Source: Histoplasma ohiense (Eukaryota; Ascomycota; Eurotiomycetes; Onygenales; Ajellomycetaceae). From it: DNA of 64,000 bases. This document shows, in pieces, positions 1 to 9,124 of this stretch (its first letter is position 1; the number at the start of each line of letters is the position of its first letter). Below the pieces are notes generated by a model that was given only the letters and a program-made list of their open reading frames with translations, was not told where the DNA came from and searched no databases. Location: the NCBI GenBank assembly GCA_017607445.1, contig JAEVHH010000003.1:3100001-3164000 (forward strand), written 5' to 3'. The translations under genes were made by a program, and so were the position numbers.

Positions 1-305
1 AGTTTGCAGATGGAAAGCCATTGATAATTTTCATTGAATATAAAACAGATAATATAATGTTGATCAAAACTTGCTGTTTATTAATGAATCTCAGTTGTTA
101 ATAATGTTTGCAGATAGATCAAAGTTCTTCATAACTCTTCATACAATAATATCCACAAGTTCTTCTACATCTAGCTCTGAAGATGTGAGCACAATTATGA
201 CTCATTTGATGAATAAATCAACAAATATGACAATAGCATTATAGATTTGACTTCTCTTTTTATTATCTGACAGATCTTCAATAAAGTCTATGCTAATTGT
301 ATGTC
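1..305 (-). pseudogene. gypsy-type integrase core fragment, separate family
   Basis: Read on the minus strand, one frame gives a retroviral-type integrase core. It begins near 303 with a SIDFIEDL motif, passes through a degenerate VDxFxK segment and a degenerate SDRDS motif, and reaches KLSMAFHLQT, which matches the KLSTAFHPQT block just before the catalytic glutamate, at the window edge. In-frame TGA codons sit where Arg or Trp is expected. Integrases of this type insert LTR-retrotransposon cDNA in the nucleus. The wording of the motifs differs from the Gy copies elsewhere in the window, so this is another gypsy family. It is cut by the window start on one side and by LINE copy LT0 on the other. 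Confidence 0.75.
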
Positions 306-1186
306 ATTATTATTATTATTATTCTTCAATTATAGATGTATACAGTCAGTGACTATGACATCTACCTGAAATACTTCAGGATTTTTCAAATCAAGAATAT
401 TCTAATATACAAAAACAATTTGACACATGCATTAACAGAATTCCAGCCCAGAATCAAACAACTATTCAAACTATTCAATCCAAAAATAAAATCAAAAGAA
501 TGTCAATGGGTTAGCACAACTCAACTTCAAAACAAATGAAATAAATATTATAAAAGACAGCAGCTATTAAAAATCAACAGAAAAGAAAAAACATTTGCAA
601 TGACTTTATCAACAAACAATGAAGCAAACTGCTTGAAACAAATGAAAATTAACAATAAACAAAGTTAAAGAAAAGATCAAAATAAAATAAACAAGAACAA
701 CTGATCTAAATATCATCAAGTAACACTATTCAAACAAGCTCTTGTAGCAACATTTGACTCATTTAAATATTCAATTAAAAACATATTTCCAGCTTTTGTA
801 TTGAATAACAAACTCAAACTTAACTGATTCAGTTGATACTTCTCTCTCAGTCTCAATCTTAGTTCTGAATACTTTGTACAAAGTAACAGAAGATGCTCTG
901 GATTTTCATATAACTGACAATCTGAACATAGATCATTTAAATCATCTTTAAACTTTGCTAAATATGATTTGAAATATCCATATCCAAGCTTTAGCTGCAT
1001 TATTGTAGCAAAAAGTTTCTTCTTACACTTTATTGAGCAAGTCTTCCACTTTGGCTTAGTTTCAAATCTGAAATAATGCACACTTTTTCTTTGCATGAAC
1101 CAGACATCTTGCCACTTTTGTAAACATAATTCTCTTATTCTTCTTTTAATAAAAGACCATGTTACAATTCTTTGACAGCAGACTTC
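306..1186 (-). mobile_element. LT0: 5'-truncated Tad1-like LINE, (TAA)n tail
   Basis: The plus strand opens with an ATT repeat (306-323), which is the (TAA)n tail of a minus-strand LINE. The 3' UTR and the last part of ORF2 follow. It is closely similar to the 3' end of LT2 (20,000-22,829) and belongs to the same subfamily. The 5' side stops at about 1186, directly against the tail of LT1, and no target duplication can be paired. The rest of LT0 is not in the window. It interrupts the integrase fragment at 1-305. Confidence 0.85.
716..1186 (-). pseudogene. LT0 ORF2 C-terminal fragment
   Basis: About 156 codons are open from the 5' truncation to the stop at 716-718. The fragment holds the region after RNase H and the terminal zinc finger, CX2CX7HX4C, within LCSDCQLYENPEH. 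It is almost identical to the C-terminus of the LT2 protein, including the final SVT residues. It lacks the endonuclease, RT and RNase H catalytic parts, so it cannot act alone. Confidence 0.85.
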
Positions 1187-2920
1187 TTATTATTATTATT
1201 ATTATTCTTCAATTATAGATGCATGCAGTCAGTGACTATGGCATCTACCTGAAACACTTCAGGATTTTTCAACTCAAGAATAATTTAATATACAAAGACA
1301 ATTTAAAACATGCATTATCAGAATTCCAGCCCAGAATCAAACAACTATTCAAACTGTTCAATCAAAGAAATCAAAATCAAAAGAATGTCAGTAAGTCAAC
1401 ACAACTTAGTTTGAAAACAAAAGAAATAAACATTGTAAAAGACAGCTTTATTATAACAAGGAAAAGAAAAACCACTGACAACAACTATAACATCAACAAA
1501 AAACAAACCAAACTTTTCAAAACAAATTAAAACTGATCATAAACAATTTAAGAGAGACTTCAAAGCAAGATGAAAAGAAAGACTAAAAGAAAAATCAAAA
1601 TAAATCAAATTGAAAATCTGATCTCAATATTTTTAACAGACAATTCATTCAAACTCTTGTAGCAACATTTGATTCTTTCAAATATTCAATTAAAAACTTG
1701 TTTCCAGTTTCTGTATTGAATAACAGATTCAAATTTAATTGTTCCAATTCAAACTTCTTTCTCAGTTTCAATCTCAATTCTGAATACTTTGCACAAAGTA
1801 ACAGAAGATGCTCTGGATTTTCATATAACTGACAATCTAAACATAGACTACTTAAATCATCTCTAAACTTTGTTAAATATGATTTGAAGTAACCATGCCC
1901 AAGCTTTAACTGCATTATTGTAGCAAAAAGTTTCTTTTTACACTTTATTGAACAAGTTTTCCACTTTGACTTTGTTTCAAATCTGGAGTAATGCACACTT
2001 TTTCTTTGCATAAGCCAGATATCTTGCCATTTTTGCAAACATGATTCTCTTATTTTTCTCTTAATAAAAGCCCATGTTACAATTCTTTGAAAGCAGATTT
2101 CTAATTCAGTTGCTTTTTTTGCAGCTCTATCAGCCATTTCATTGTCATATATACCCATGTGAGCAGGCACTCAGTGAAGATGAATAGAACAATTGAATGA
2201 GATTTTTCTTTGAATATTTTGAAGACTTTTCAAAATCAGCTCTAGCATTGACTGTCCACTGCTGATTTTATTACTTTGAAGTCTTTTAAGCTCTGCTTGA
2301 CTATCAGAGAATATTCAAATATGCTCAAATCTTTTCCATTGTTCAATCTTCATTTCAATCAATTTGAAAGCTCTTGAAATTGCAAATAATTCAGCATTAA
2401 AAACTTCTGACTCTTTTCCAATTTGTCAAGAATCAAGAATATAGTTTTTATCATTTTCTGAATATGCTATTCCAGCTCCAAGATTGCCTGTTTTCTCACA
2501 TTTTGAGTCATCAGTGTATATAAGAATTGCTTTATTTTTCATTTGTTTCAAAAGCTTTAAATGTTCTTGAGTCTGATCTTCTTTTGAAAGTTGACTAATG
2601 TTTAAATCAACAAGATTATCAAGACTTTTCTTCCAAAAAGAGAGATTTTCAATAGCTACTCTCTCTACATTTAAACTAGAGAAACAGTTCTTAATCATTG
2701 AGCAAATTCTAAATAACTGAGATGGTATCCTTCTTCTTTGTAAAGAACTTGAATTTTCAGATAAATCAGTCTCATTTCAATCAAGATAAAGTTCCCAATC
2801 TAATTCTAATTCATTTGACTCATTTGGAAAAGAACTTGAAACTCTCTTTCTAATAGAATAATGTGAATATAGCTTCATAATTCTGAGAGTATAATTCATA
2901 CAGATTTTATCAAATCTCAC
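1187..2920 (-). mobile_element. LT1: LINE, 3' portion (split by Gy1)
   Basis: A second (TTA)n run at 1184-1206 starts another minus-strand LINE of the LT family. It has its own 3' UTR (to 1648) and the C-terminal third of ORF2. It runs without a break to CTCAC at 2916-2920, where chromovirus Gy1 is inserted; CTCAC is repeated at 9125-9129 and LT1 then continues. Its 3' UTR and C-terminus match LT3 rather than LT0 and LT2, so the family has two subfamilies in this window. Confidence 0.9.
1649..2920 (-). pseudogene. LT1 ORF2, RNase H and zinc-finger part
   Basis: This holds the connection domain, the RNase H domain (IYTDDSK, where LT2 has IYTDGSK; NAELFAISRAF; SDSQA) and the zinc finger with LCLDCQLYENPEH. 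In-frame TGA codons replace Trp at 2171-2173 and 2777-2779, and near 2428, judged against LT2. With 9130-11778 the ORF totals 3,921 bp, exactly the length of LT3 ORF2. The reading frame continues through the Gy1 insertion site. Confidence 0.85.
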
Positions 2921-3046
2921 TGTGACAGGTTAGCATCTGTTAGTAATTAACTTATGCAACCAACTCCCCTCCTGCATCTGCTTGTTCCTGGCTGTTGTCA
3001 CCTTGTGTAACCCTCGATGTTCTTCCACTCTGTGCTCTGTGCTTGT

Positions 3047-3361
3047 GTAGTTTCTAATGATTCTTCTGTGTAGCTCTTAATGTTCTTCTGTTCTGTGCTC
3101 TGTGCTTGTGTAGTCTCTAATGATTCTTCTGCGTAGCTTCTTACATTCTCCCACTCTGTGTTCCACACTCATGTAGTCTCTAACAATTCTTTTGTGTAGC
3201 TTCTTACATTCTCTCACTCTGTGTTTCATGCTTGTGTAGTCTCTAATGATTCTTCTGTGTAGCTCTCAATGATTCCCCTGCCTCATGTTCTGTGCTTGTG
3301 TAGCTTCTAATGATTCTTATGTGTACTCTTTAATGTTCTTCTGCTCTGTGCTTCACTGTGG
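3047..3361 (+). repeat. 63-bp tandem array in U3 of the Gy1 LTR
   Basis: There are five units of about 63 bp. Each has a core close to TCTAATGATTCTTCTGTGTAG followed by TTAATGTTCTTCTGCTC-like sequence. Arrays in the other LTRs have 3, 4, 5 or 7 units, which accounts for LTR lengths of 470, 533-534, 597 and 723 bp. The array ends about 40 bp before the TATA box, so an upstream activating role is plausible; that is inference. Confidence 0.9.
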
Positions 3362-3398
3362 AGCAGCTTCTGATATTCTTCTGTTCTGAACTTTTCTC

Positions 3399-3455
3399 TA
3401 TAAGAACCCTCTTTGTATGACCTTTTCTTCTGATTTCTTTTCTCTTTCTTTTCTT
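3399..3455 (+). promoter_or_regulatory. LTR core promoter: TATA box and CT-rich tract
   Basis: TATAAG lies at 3399-3404 and is kept in most LTR copies. A pyrimidine-rich tract (about 3419-3455) follows and stops at AATCAATT, the predicted transcript 5' end at 3456. CT-rich tracts just before the start site are common in fungal promoters. The start position is inferred from the self-priming complementarity, not measured. Confidence 0.65.
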
Positions 3456-3517
3456 AATCAATTTGTAATCTGTAATTAGAATAGTACCAAATTGTTAATT
3501 GAAGTACATCTGTTACA

Positions 3518-3530
3518 TTATGAATTGATT
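3518..3530 (+). promoter_or_regulatory. predicted self-priming primer-binding site
   Basis: The 13 bases directly after the LTR, TTATGAATTGATT, pair with 3456-3468 in the LTR (AATCAATTTGTAA), with two mismatches at one former CG. In Gy5, Gy6 and the right part of Gy4 the 13 bases are a perfect complement. No TGG-start tRNA primer site follows the LTR. This is the arrangement known from Tf1 and sushi, where the mRNA 5' end folds back to prime cDNA. Confidence 0.7.
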
Positions 3531-3876
3531 CTTCTGTGTTTAAGGCTTGAGTGCCTCATTATTAGTTCTTACGCCTGAGTGTGTTGTTACCAGTTCTTAC
3601 ACCCGAGTGCATTGTTTACAGGCCTGAGTGCCTAGTTGTTACAAGAAATCCCTTGTGGGTCTGAGTGCTCTTATTGTTAGTTATATAGGCTGTTGTGTCT
3701 AAGCGTCCGAAACACAATTGACTGTGTTCTACAAGGCCTGAGTGCCTATGAACTGTAATGCTGCAAATAGTGTTCATGAAGAAGCTTGATCAAGCTTAGT
3801 GCTGCAACACTGTGAATAGTGTCTGTGAGAGGATCAAGTGTTTACAAGTATTTCTTTTCTTTTTTTTTATTATTAC
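3531..3876 (+). other. Gy1 leader with repeated hairpins and palindromes
   Basis: Non-coding leader between the primer site and gag. It has three perfect hairpins, AGGC-N6-GCCT, at 3543-3556, 3620-3633 and 3734-3747, each with the loop YTGAGT. Degenerate copies of the CTGAGTG motif lie between them. A perfect 16-bp palindrome AAGCTTGATCAAGCTT is at 3782-3797, followed by AGTGCTGCAACACT. A packaging or dimerisation role is inference. Confidence 0.7.
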
Positions 3877-4908
3877 ATGTTCTTAGATATTGAAATGAAC
3901 TATGAACAATTCTATGAACACCCACTGCATCTGAACATGGTGGATGATAACTTAGATCTATGAAGCATCCTCCAGCAGCAGGTGCTACAGATGGCTGAAT
4001 TGCAATGATGACTTGCTGAGATGAGCACTTCTGTGTTCACTGTTCCTTCTACACCTGTGCCTCATGAAAAGCCCCCAAGAGAGAAGCTCTCAATCCTCAA
4101 CAAATATGAGGGAGATCTAGTGCTCTACCTTGTGTGGAAGTCAAAAGTGAATGCCAAATTGGACATTGATGGATGAGCAATAGGCTTGCTATCCAATCAA
4201 GTGTGGTATATTCATAGCAGATTGGATGGTGATGTGTTAGCAAAATTCCAACTCTGAATGAGTCATTGCCAGAATCATCAGTGTATGTCAGAGCTAGTCT
4301 TCCAACAACTTGACTCTCTCTTCCTTGATTCTATACTTCAAGCCAAGGTGTTAGACTGGCTTAATCAAACTCATCAGATGAATGTTGTGTTGACAACTTA
4401 TCTTTCTGAATTTGATCACAAGCTTCTAGAAACAGATGGGCAAGACTGGGACAATGCTGTCAAGATCAACATGTTGTTCAAGAACTTGAACTTTCAGTTG
4501 CATAATCAAAGTGTAGAGTGTCTGAAGCTCTCAACATACAGTGAATTCTGCACTGATCTTTGTCTGTTGAACAACAATCTGTCTCAGTTCCATGTGCTTC
4601 AAAATTGCAGAGGATTCCATTGAACAAATGTGTACATTTCAAACTGCTCTGCAGTGCCCTCTGCCTCTGAATCAGAATCAATGGACTAGATCCCACATAT
4701 GAATGCAAGCTGTCTGAGGGTCTCTAATGTCTCAGAAAAGAATGCCACTGATCAAATCATCAGAGAAGTCTGCATACACTGTGACAAGTCAGAGCACTTT
4801 GTGAATCAATGTCTGAATATGATCACTCTGAGTAAACCCCCCATGTGTGTGAATGCTGTGTTGTCTGTGGATAGGCAAGAACAGGGAAAAGACAAGCTCT
4901 CACTCTAA
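3877..4908 (+). pseudogene. gag: Gy1 gag (capsid and nucleocapsid), broken by TGA codons
   Basis: The start is the ATG at 3877, right after a T-rich run. The frame spans 1,032 bp to the TAA at 4906-4908, the same length in Gy2, Gy4, Gy5 and Gy6. A capsid-like region is followed by a CX2CX4HX4C knuckle at 4771-4812 (CIHCDKSEHFVNQC). Gag forms the virus-like particle and its knuckle binds element RNA. In-frame TGA codons stand for Arg (from CGA) and, at 4255-4257, for Trp (Gy6 has TGG there). The 3' end overlaps pol, which lies in the -1 frame. Confidence 0.85.
4884..4890 (+). promoter_or_regulatory. G_GGA_AAA -1 frameshift site, gag to pol
   Basis: GGGAAAA lies in the gag phase CAG|GGA|AAA, so it fits X XXY YYZ exactly, 22 bases before the gag stop. 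Slipping back one base enters the pol frame. The site is intact in Gy5 (54199-54205) and Gy6 (39216-39222), and is mutated to GAGAAAA in Gy2 and Gy4. Confidence 0.75.
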
Positions 4909-7900
4909 AATACAGACAAGAGCTCAAGAAGCAGAAAGCTAGCTGAAGATTTGAGCAGAAGATGTAAGTGAATGCAATCATGATCTCTGTCATTGTAAAT
5001 AGCTTAGTCAATGTATGAGCAATGGTAGACAGTGGTTTCCTTCACTACACTCTTATAGACATCCAGTTGGTTGAGAAGCATAAGCTCCAGTGTATTCTCT
5101 TTTTCAAACTGTGTAAGCTCAGTGAATTTGACAGCCTCAGAGGATTCGCCTCCTACAACATGGTAAGATTTAATGTTGATATAGAAGGACATGAGAAAAA
5201 GAATGTATATGCATATGAAATACAAGACCTTGAGTATGATCTAATGCTTGGCCTATCATGGCTCACAGAATTTGGAACCTTGTTGGATGCATGCAACTGC
5301 TGTCTTATTTTCTCAGAAGATGACTGTGTTTATGAGAAGGATGTTGATAGAACTGCTGATCTCACTCAGATATCAGTGAAAGTGTACAAACTATTAATCT
5401 GCCAAGTGCATGAGAAGAAGAATGTTCAAGTGTTCACTGCTAGTATGACAGATATCAAGAAAGTGTTAGAAAAGTTAGAATCTAAAGATCTCAAGAAACT
5501 GTGCAAAGAACTACTCAAATTGTACAAAGACTTTGCAGACATGTTCAATGAGAAAGAAGCTGAAAAGCTTCCCCCTCATCAAGAACTCAGTATAGATCAT
5601 ACAATTGAGCTCATCAAAGAAGATGATAAGAATCTGCAACTGCTCTGAGGTTCTCTCTACAGCATGTCACACAATGAGCTTCTTGTTCTATAAAAAACAC
5701 TCAATAAATTACTAGACAAAGACTTCATTTGTGTTAGCAACTCATCTGCTGCAGCATCTGTACTGTTTGTGAAGAAATCAGAAGATGACTTATGATTCTG
5801 TGTTGATTATTGAGAACTCAACAAGATTATGTGGAAGGATCAATACCTCCTCCCACTCATCAATGAAACACTTGAATGGATAGAAAAAGCAAAATGATTT
5901 ACAAAACTTGACATCTCTGCAGTCTTCTACAAGATAAGAATTAATGAAGATGACAAATGACTAACTGTCTTTTGTATGTGTTATGAATTATATGAATGAA
6001 CAGTGACCCCCTTTGGATTAGTGAATGCTCTGAGTATGTTTCAGAAATACATTAACTGGGCTCTATGAGATCTGCTTGATGAGATTGTCTCAGTGTACAT
6101 GAATGATATCTTGATCTTCATTGATGGATTGCTCACTGAGCATTGTAAGCATGTATGACAAGTTCTTGACTGCCTATGAAAAGCTGGACTACAAGTGGAC
6201 ATTGACAAATGCAACTTTGAGACCAAGTCTACAATCTATCTAGAATTCATCATTGAAGCTGAAAAAGATGTATGTATGGATTCTAAGAAGATGGAAGCAA
6301 TCCTCAACTGGGAGGCATCAGTCTCAGTAAAAGAGACTAGAAGCTTTCTAGAGTTTGTCAACTTCTATTGAAGATTTATCAAGAACTTCTCTGATATTGT
6401 ACAACCACTAACAGACCTGACTCAGAAAGACACCATATTTCAATGAACTGATGAAGCAGATGCAGCATTTAAAAAGCTGAAGTGTATATTCACAAGCATC
6501 TTGATGCTGCAATCATTCAATTCAGATAAGCATACAATTCTCAAAACAGATGTCTCAGATTATGTAGTAGATGGGGCACTGATGCAATATAACAATGAAG
6601 ATGTTCTACAATCTTATATCTTCATCTCAAAAAAGATGTCACTCACTGAATGCAACTATGAGATCTACAACAAGGAGCTTCTAGCAATCATACAATGCCT
6701 TGAAGAATGGGAATCCAAACTCATGAGTGTTGAGAGATTTGAGATTGTTACTGATCATAAGAATCTAGAGTACTTCACAATCACTTGTAAGCTCACTGAG
6801 AGACATATGTGCTGATCATTGTTTCTTAGCTGTTTTTTGTTCACAATTCATTATCAATCTGAAGTAGAGAACACCTTTGTGAATGCTCTGTCCCACTGAG
6901 AACAAGATATGCCATCTGATGACTTGGATGACAGATGGAAACACTGAGAGCATTGATTAATCAACTCTGCAATTATAGAAAGTTCTACACAATCAGATGA
7001 ACTCTGTGTACATATCAATCAGTTCTGAGCTCAAGAACCCTTGCTTGAAGAACAATGAAGACTAGTGACAGAGACAGATGAATTCTGACAACAAGCTGCT
7101 GAAGCTGTACAAAACAAAGCACCTCAATTCCCCACAGATGTATACCCAAGAACAGATATCTCAGCATGTTCAATCAATGATGACAACTGCTTATGCTTTT
7201 GAGATAGATGATGGATCCCCAATTCAGAATCTCTACAAACACAGATCATGCAAGAAATTCATGATTTGCCAATGACTGAGCACTCAGAACATGAAATCAT
7301 GTACAACATTGTTGTCTGAGAATTCTACTGACCAGATATGTTGAAAGACATACACTGGTTTGTACACAACTGTGATCACTGTGGCTCAGTGATGGTATGA
7401 TGTGAATACTGAAAAGGGATGCTGAAGCTCTTATCTGTCTCTGACTGAACTTGATGTGATATAGCTATCAATTTTGCAGTTTTCTTATCTGAAAGCAGAG
7501 ATTCTATGAACATTCTAGTCATTGTCAACTGACTCAGCAAGGATGTAATACTACAGCTCTGTGACAAGATGAATGCTGAAGTAGTTGCAGATGTCTTTGT
7601 CAGAAGTCTGTTCTATCATATGCATGGTCTGTCTTCATTCATTGTGTCAGATAGAGACAGTCAATTCATCAGCACACTCTGGGCCTGCATATGCCAATTA
7701 TTAAGAATTGAACAAAAGTTATCAACAGCATATCACTCAGAGACTGATGAAGCTACTGAGAGAATGATACAAATGATAAAGAACATCCTCTGTAAGTTCT
7801 GCAATTACATGCAAGACAACTGGAGCAACCTGCTGCCACACACTGAGATTGTGATTAATGGTTGAAATTCCACTACAACAGGTATAAGCTCATTCTTTCT

Positions 7901-8540
7901 TCTACACAGATACAACTTAGAGATTCTGAACTTTTCTGAGACTCTCTGAGAAACTGTGTACACCCACAGCCTCATACAGACAGCAGAGAACATTGTGAGC
8001 AAGCTGAAGAAAGTCTGTGAATGAGCAGAAGCTTCAATGATCAGCACTCAGCAAAATTACAAAGATCAAATGAACATCAGAAAAAGTCCTGCAATCTGAT
8101 ATTATGTAGAAGACAAAGTCTGGCTGAATCTCAAGAACATAAGAACAGACCACCTCTTGTGTATGCTAGATTACTGTCATGCCAAGTATATGATGAAGGA
8201 AGTGCTAGACACACACAATTATTGACTCAACACCTCATCTGGCATTCATGATGTCTTTCATATGAACCTGCTCCAACCCGCGGCTGAGGATCCATTCCCC
8301 TCACAGAGAACCTCTGATTGACAGTCACCTGTCATTGTAGAAGAAGACAATGAACTTGAGTGGGAAATCAAAGCAATTCTTGACAATAGAACCAACTGCC
8401 ACTGCTGTGAATACCTTGTCAAATGAATAGAATATGATTGTCTGACCTGGGAACCTGCATCTGCCTTGGAGAACACCACCACCCTCGACATCTACAAGTC
8501 CTCACTCACTCTGATAGAGGGGGATAATGTGATGGGTTAG
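4891..8540 (+). pseudogene. pol: Gy1 pol: protease, RT, RNase H, integrase, chromodomain
   Basis: Pol lies in the -1 frame relative to gag. In order: aspartic protease (VDSG at 5025-5036); RT with an FCVDY-x-ELN block near 5800 and YMND in place of YMDD at 6096-6107; an FY-x-RFI block near 6365; RNase H (VTDHKNLEYF near 6750); integrase with an HHCC finger (CDHC near 7370) and core (SDRDSQF near 7650, TERM near 7755); and a chromodomain at about 8355-8500 (EWEIKAIL, YLVKWIEYD, TWEPAS). Many TGA codons stand where CGA or TGG is expected. The TAG stop at 8538-8540 lies inside the 3' LTR. Chromodomains direct integration to marked chromatin in known chromoviruses. Confidence 0.9.
8511..8527 (+). 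promoter_or_regulatory. Gy1 polypurine tract
   Basis: The purine-rich AGAGGGGGATAA ends directly against the 3' LTR. It is the usual priming site for plus-strand DNA. It also codes for the last Pol residues before the LTR. Confidence 0.8.
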
Positions 8541-9124
8541 TATCTGTTAGTAATTAACTTATGCAATCAACTCCTCTTCTGCACCTGCTCATTTCTGACT
8601 GTTGTCATCTTGTGTAATCCTCAATGTTCTTCCACTCTGTGCTCTGTGCTTGTGTAGTTTCTAATGATTCTTTCATATAGCTCTTAATGTTCTTCTGTTC
8701 TGTGCTCTGCACTTGTGTAGTCTCTAATGATTCTTCTGTGTAGCTTCTTATGTTCTCCTGCTCTGTGTTCTGCACTTGTGTAGTCTCTAACAATTCTTTC
8801 ATGTAGCTTCTTATGTTCTTCTGCTCTGTGTTTTGCACTTGCATAGTCTCTAACAATTCTTCTGTGTAGCTCTCAATGATTCCTCTGCCCCATGTTCCAC
8901 ACTTGTGTAGCTTCTAATGATTCTTATGCATACCTCTTAATGTTCTTCTGCTCTGCACTCCACTGTGAAGTGGCTTCTGATATTCTTCTGCTCTGAACTT
9001 TCCTCTATAAGAACCCTCTTTGTACAACCTTTTCTTCTGATTTCTTTTCTCTTTCTTTCCTTAATCAATTCATAATCTGTAATTAGAATAGTACCAAATT
9101 GTTAATCAAAGTACACCCGTTACA
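8528..9124 (+). repeat. Gy1 3' LTR (597 bp)
   Basis: Mate of 2921-3517, of identical length, with five 63-bp units. It ends CACCCGTTACA and keeps one CG that the 5' LTR has lost at the same place. The first 13 bases carry the pol stop codon. Confidence 0.95.

Larger units (their letters stand above)
2921..3517 (+). repeat. Gy1 5' LTR (597 bp)
   Basis: It starts TGTGACAGGTTAGC and ends CATCTGTTACA. Its mate is 8528-9124, also 597 bp. It holds five 63-bp tandem units, a TATA box, a CT-rich tract and the predicted transcript start. The outer end keeps the CG at 3014 (CTCGATG), and the inner end has lost all CG. Confidence 0.95.
2921..9124 (+). mobile_element. Gy1: full-length Ty3/gypsy chromovirus
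   Basis: It is 6,204 bp long and flanked by the 5-bp duplication CTCAC (2916-2920 and 9125-9129). The two LTRs are 597 bp each, beginning TGTGAY and ending GTTACA. Inside are a leader, gag, pol with a chromodomain, and a polypurine tract. The copy keeps full structure but has many TGA codons, so it is not autonomous. Several CG dinucleotides survive, mainly in the leader and near the LTR edges. It lies in ORF2 of LT1. Confidence 0.95.

Noticed and set aside
3047..3361. Regular repeats that could suggest a CRISPR-like array or satellite.
   Set aside because: Units are adjacent with no unique spacers, lie within LTRs of a eukaryotic retroelement, and move with it.
3518..3560. tRNA primer-binding site for the chromovirus.
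   Set aside because: No TGG-start sequence follows the LTR in any copy; the self-priming match explains the site better.
4837..4842. Run of six C (AAACCCCCC) as the gag-pol slippery site.
   Set aside because: It is conserved and at the start of the overlap, but its phase does not fit X XXY YYZ well, whereas GGGAAAA at 4884 fits exactly.
8605..8856. Open frame with 21-residue repeats (SLETTQVQNTEQ-like) on the minus strand; also 12403-12585 and 24495-24707.
   Set aside because: These are translations of the 63-bp LTR units. The unit is a multiple of three, so frames stay open by chance; the strand is antisense to the element.
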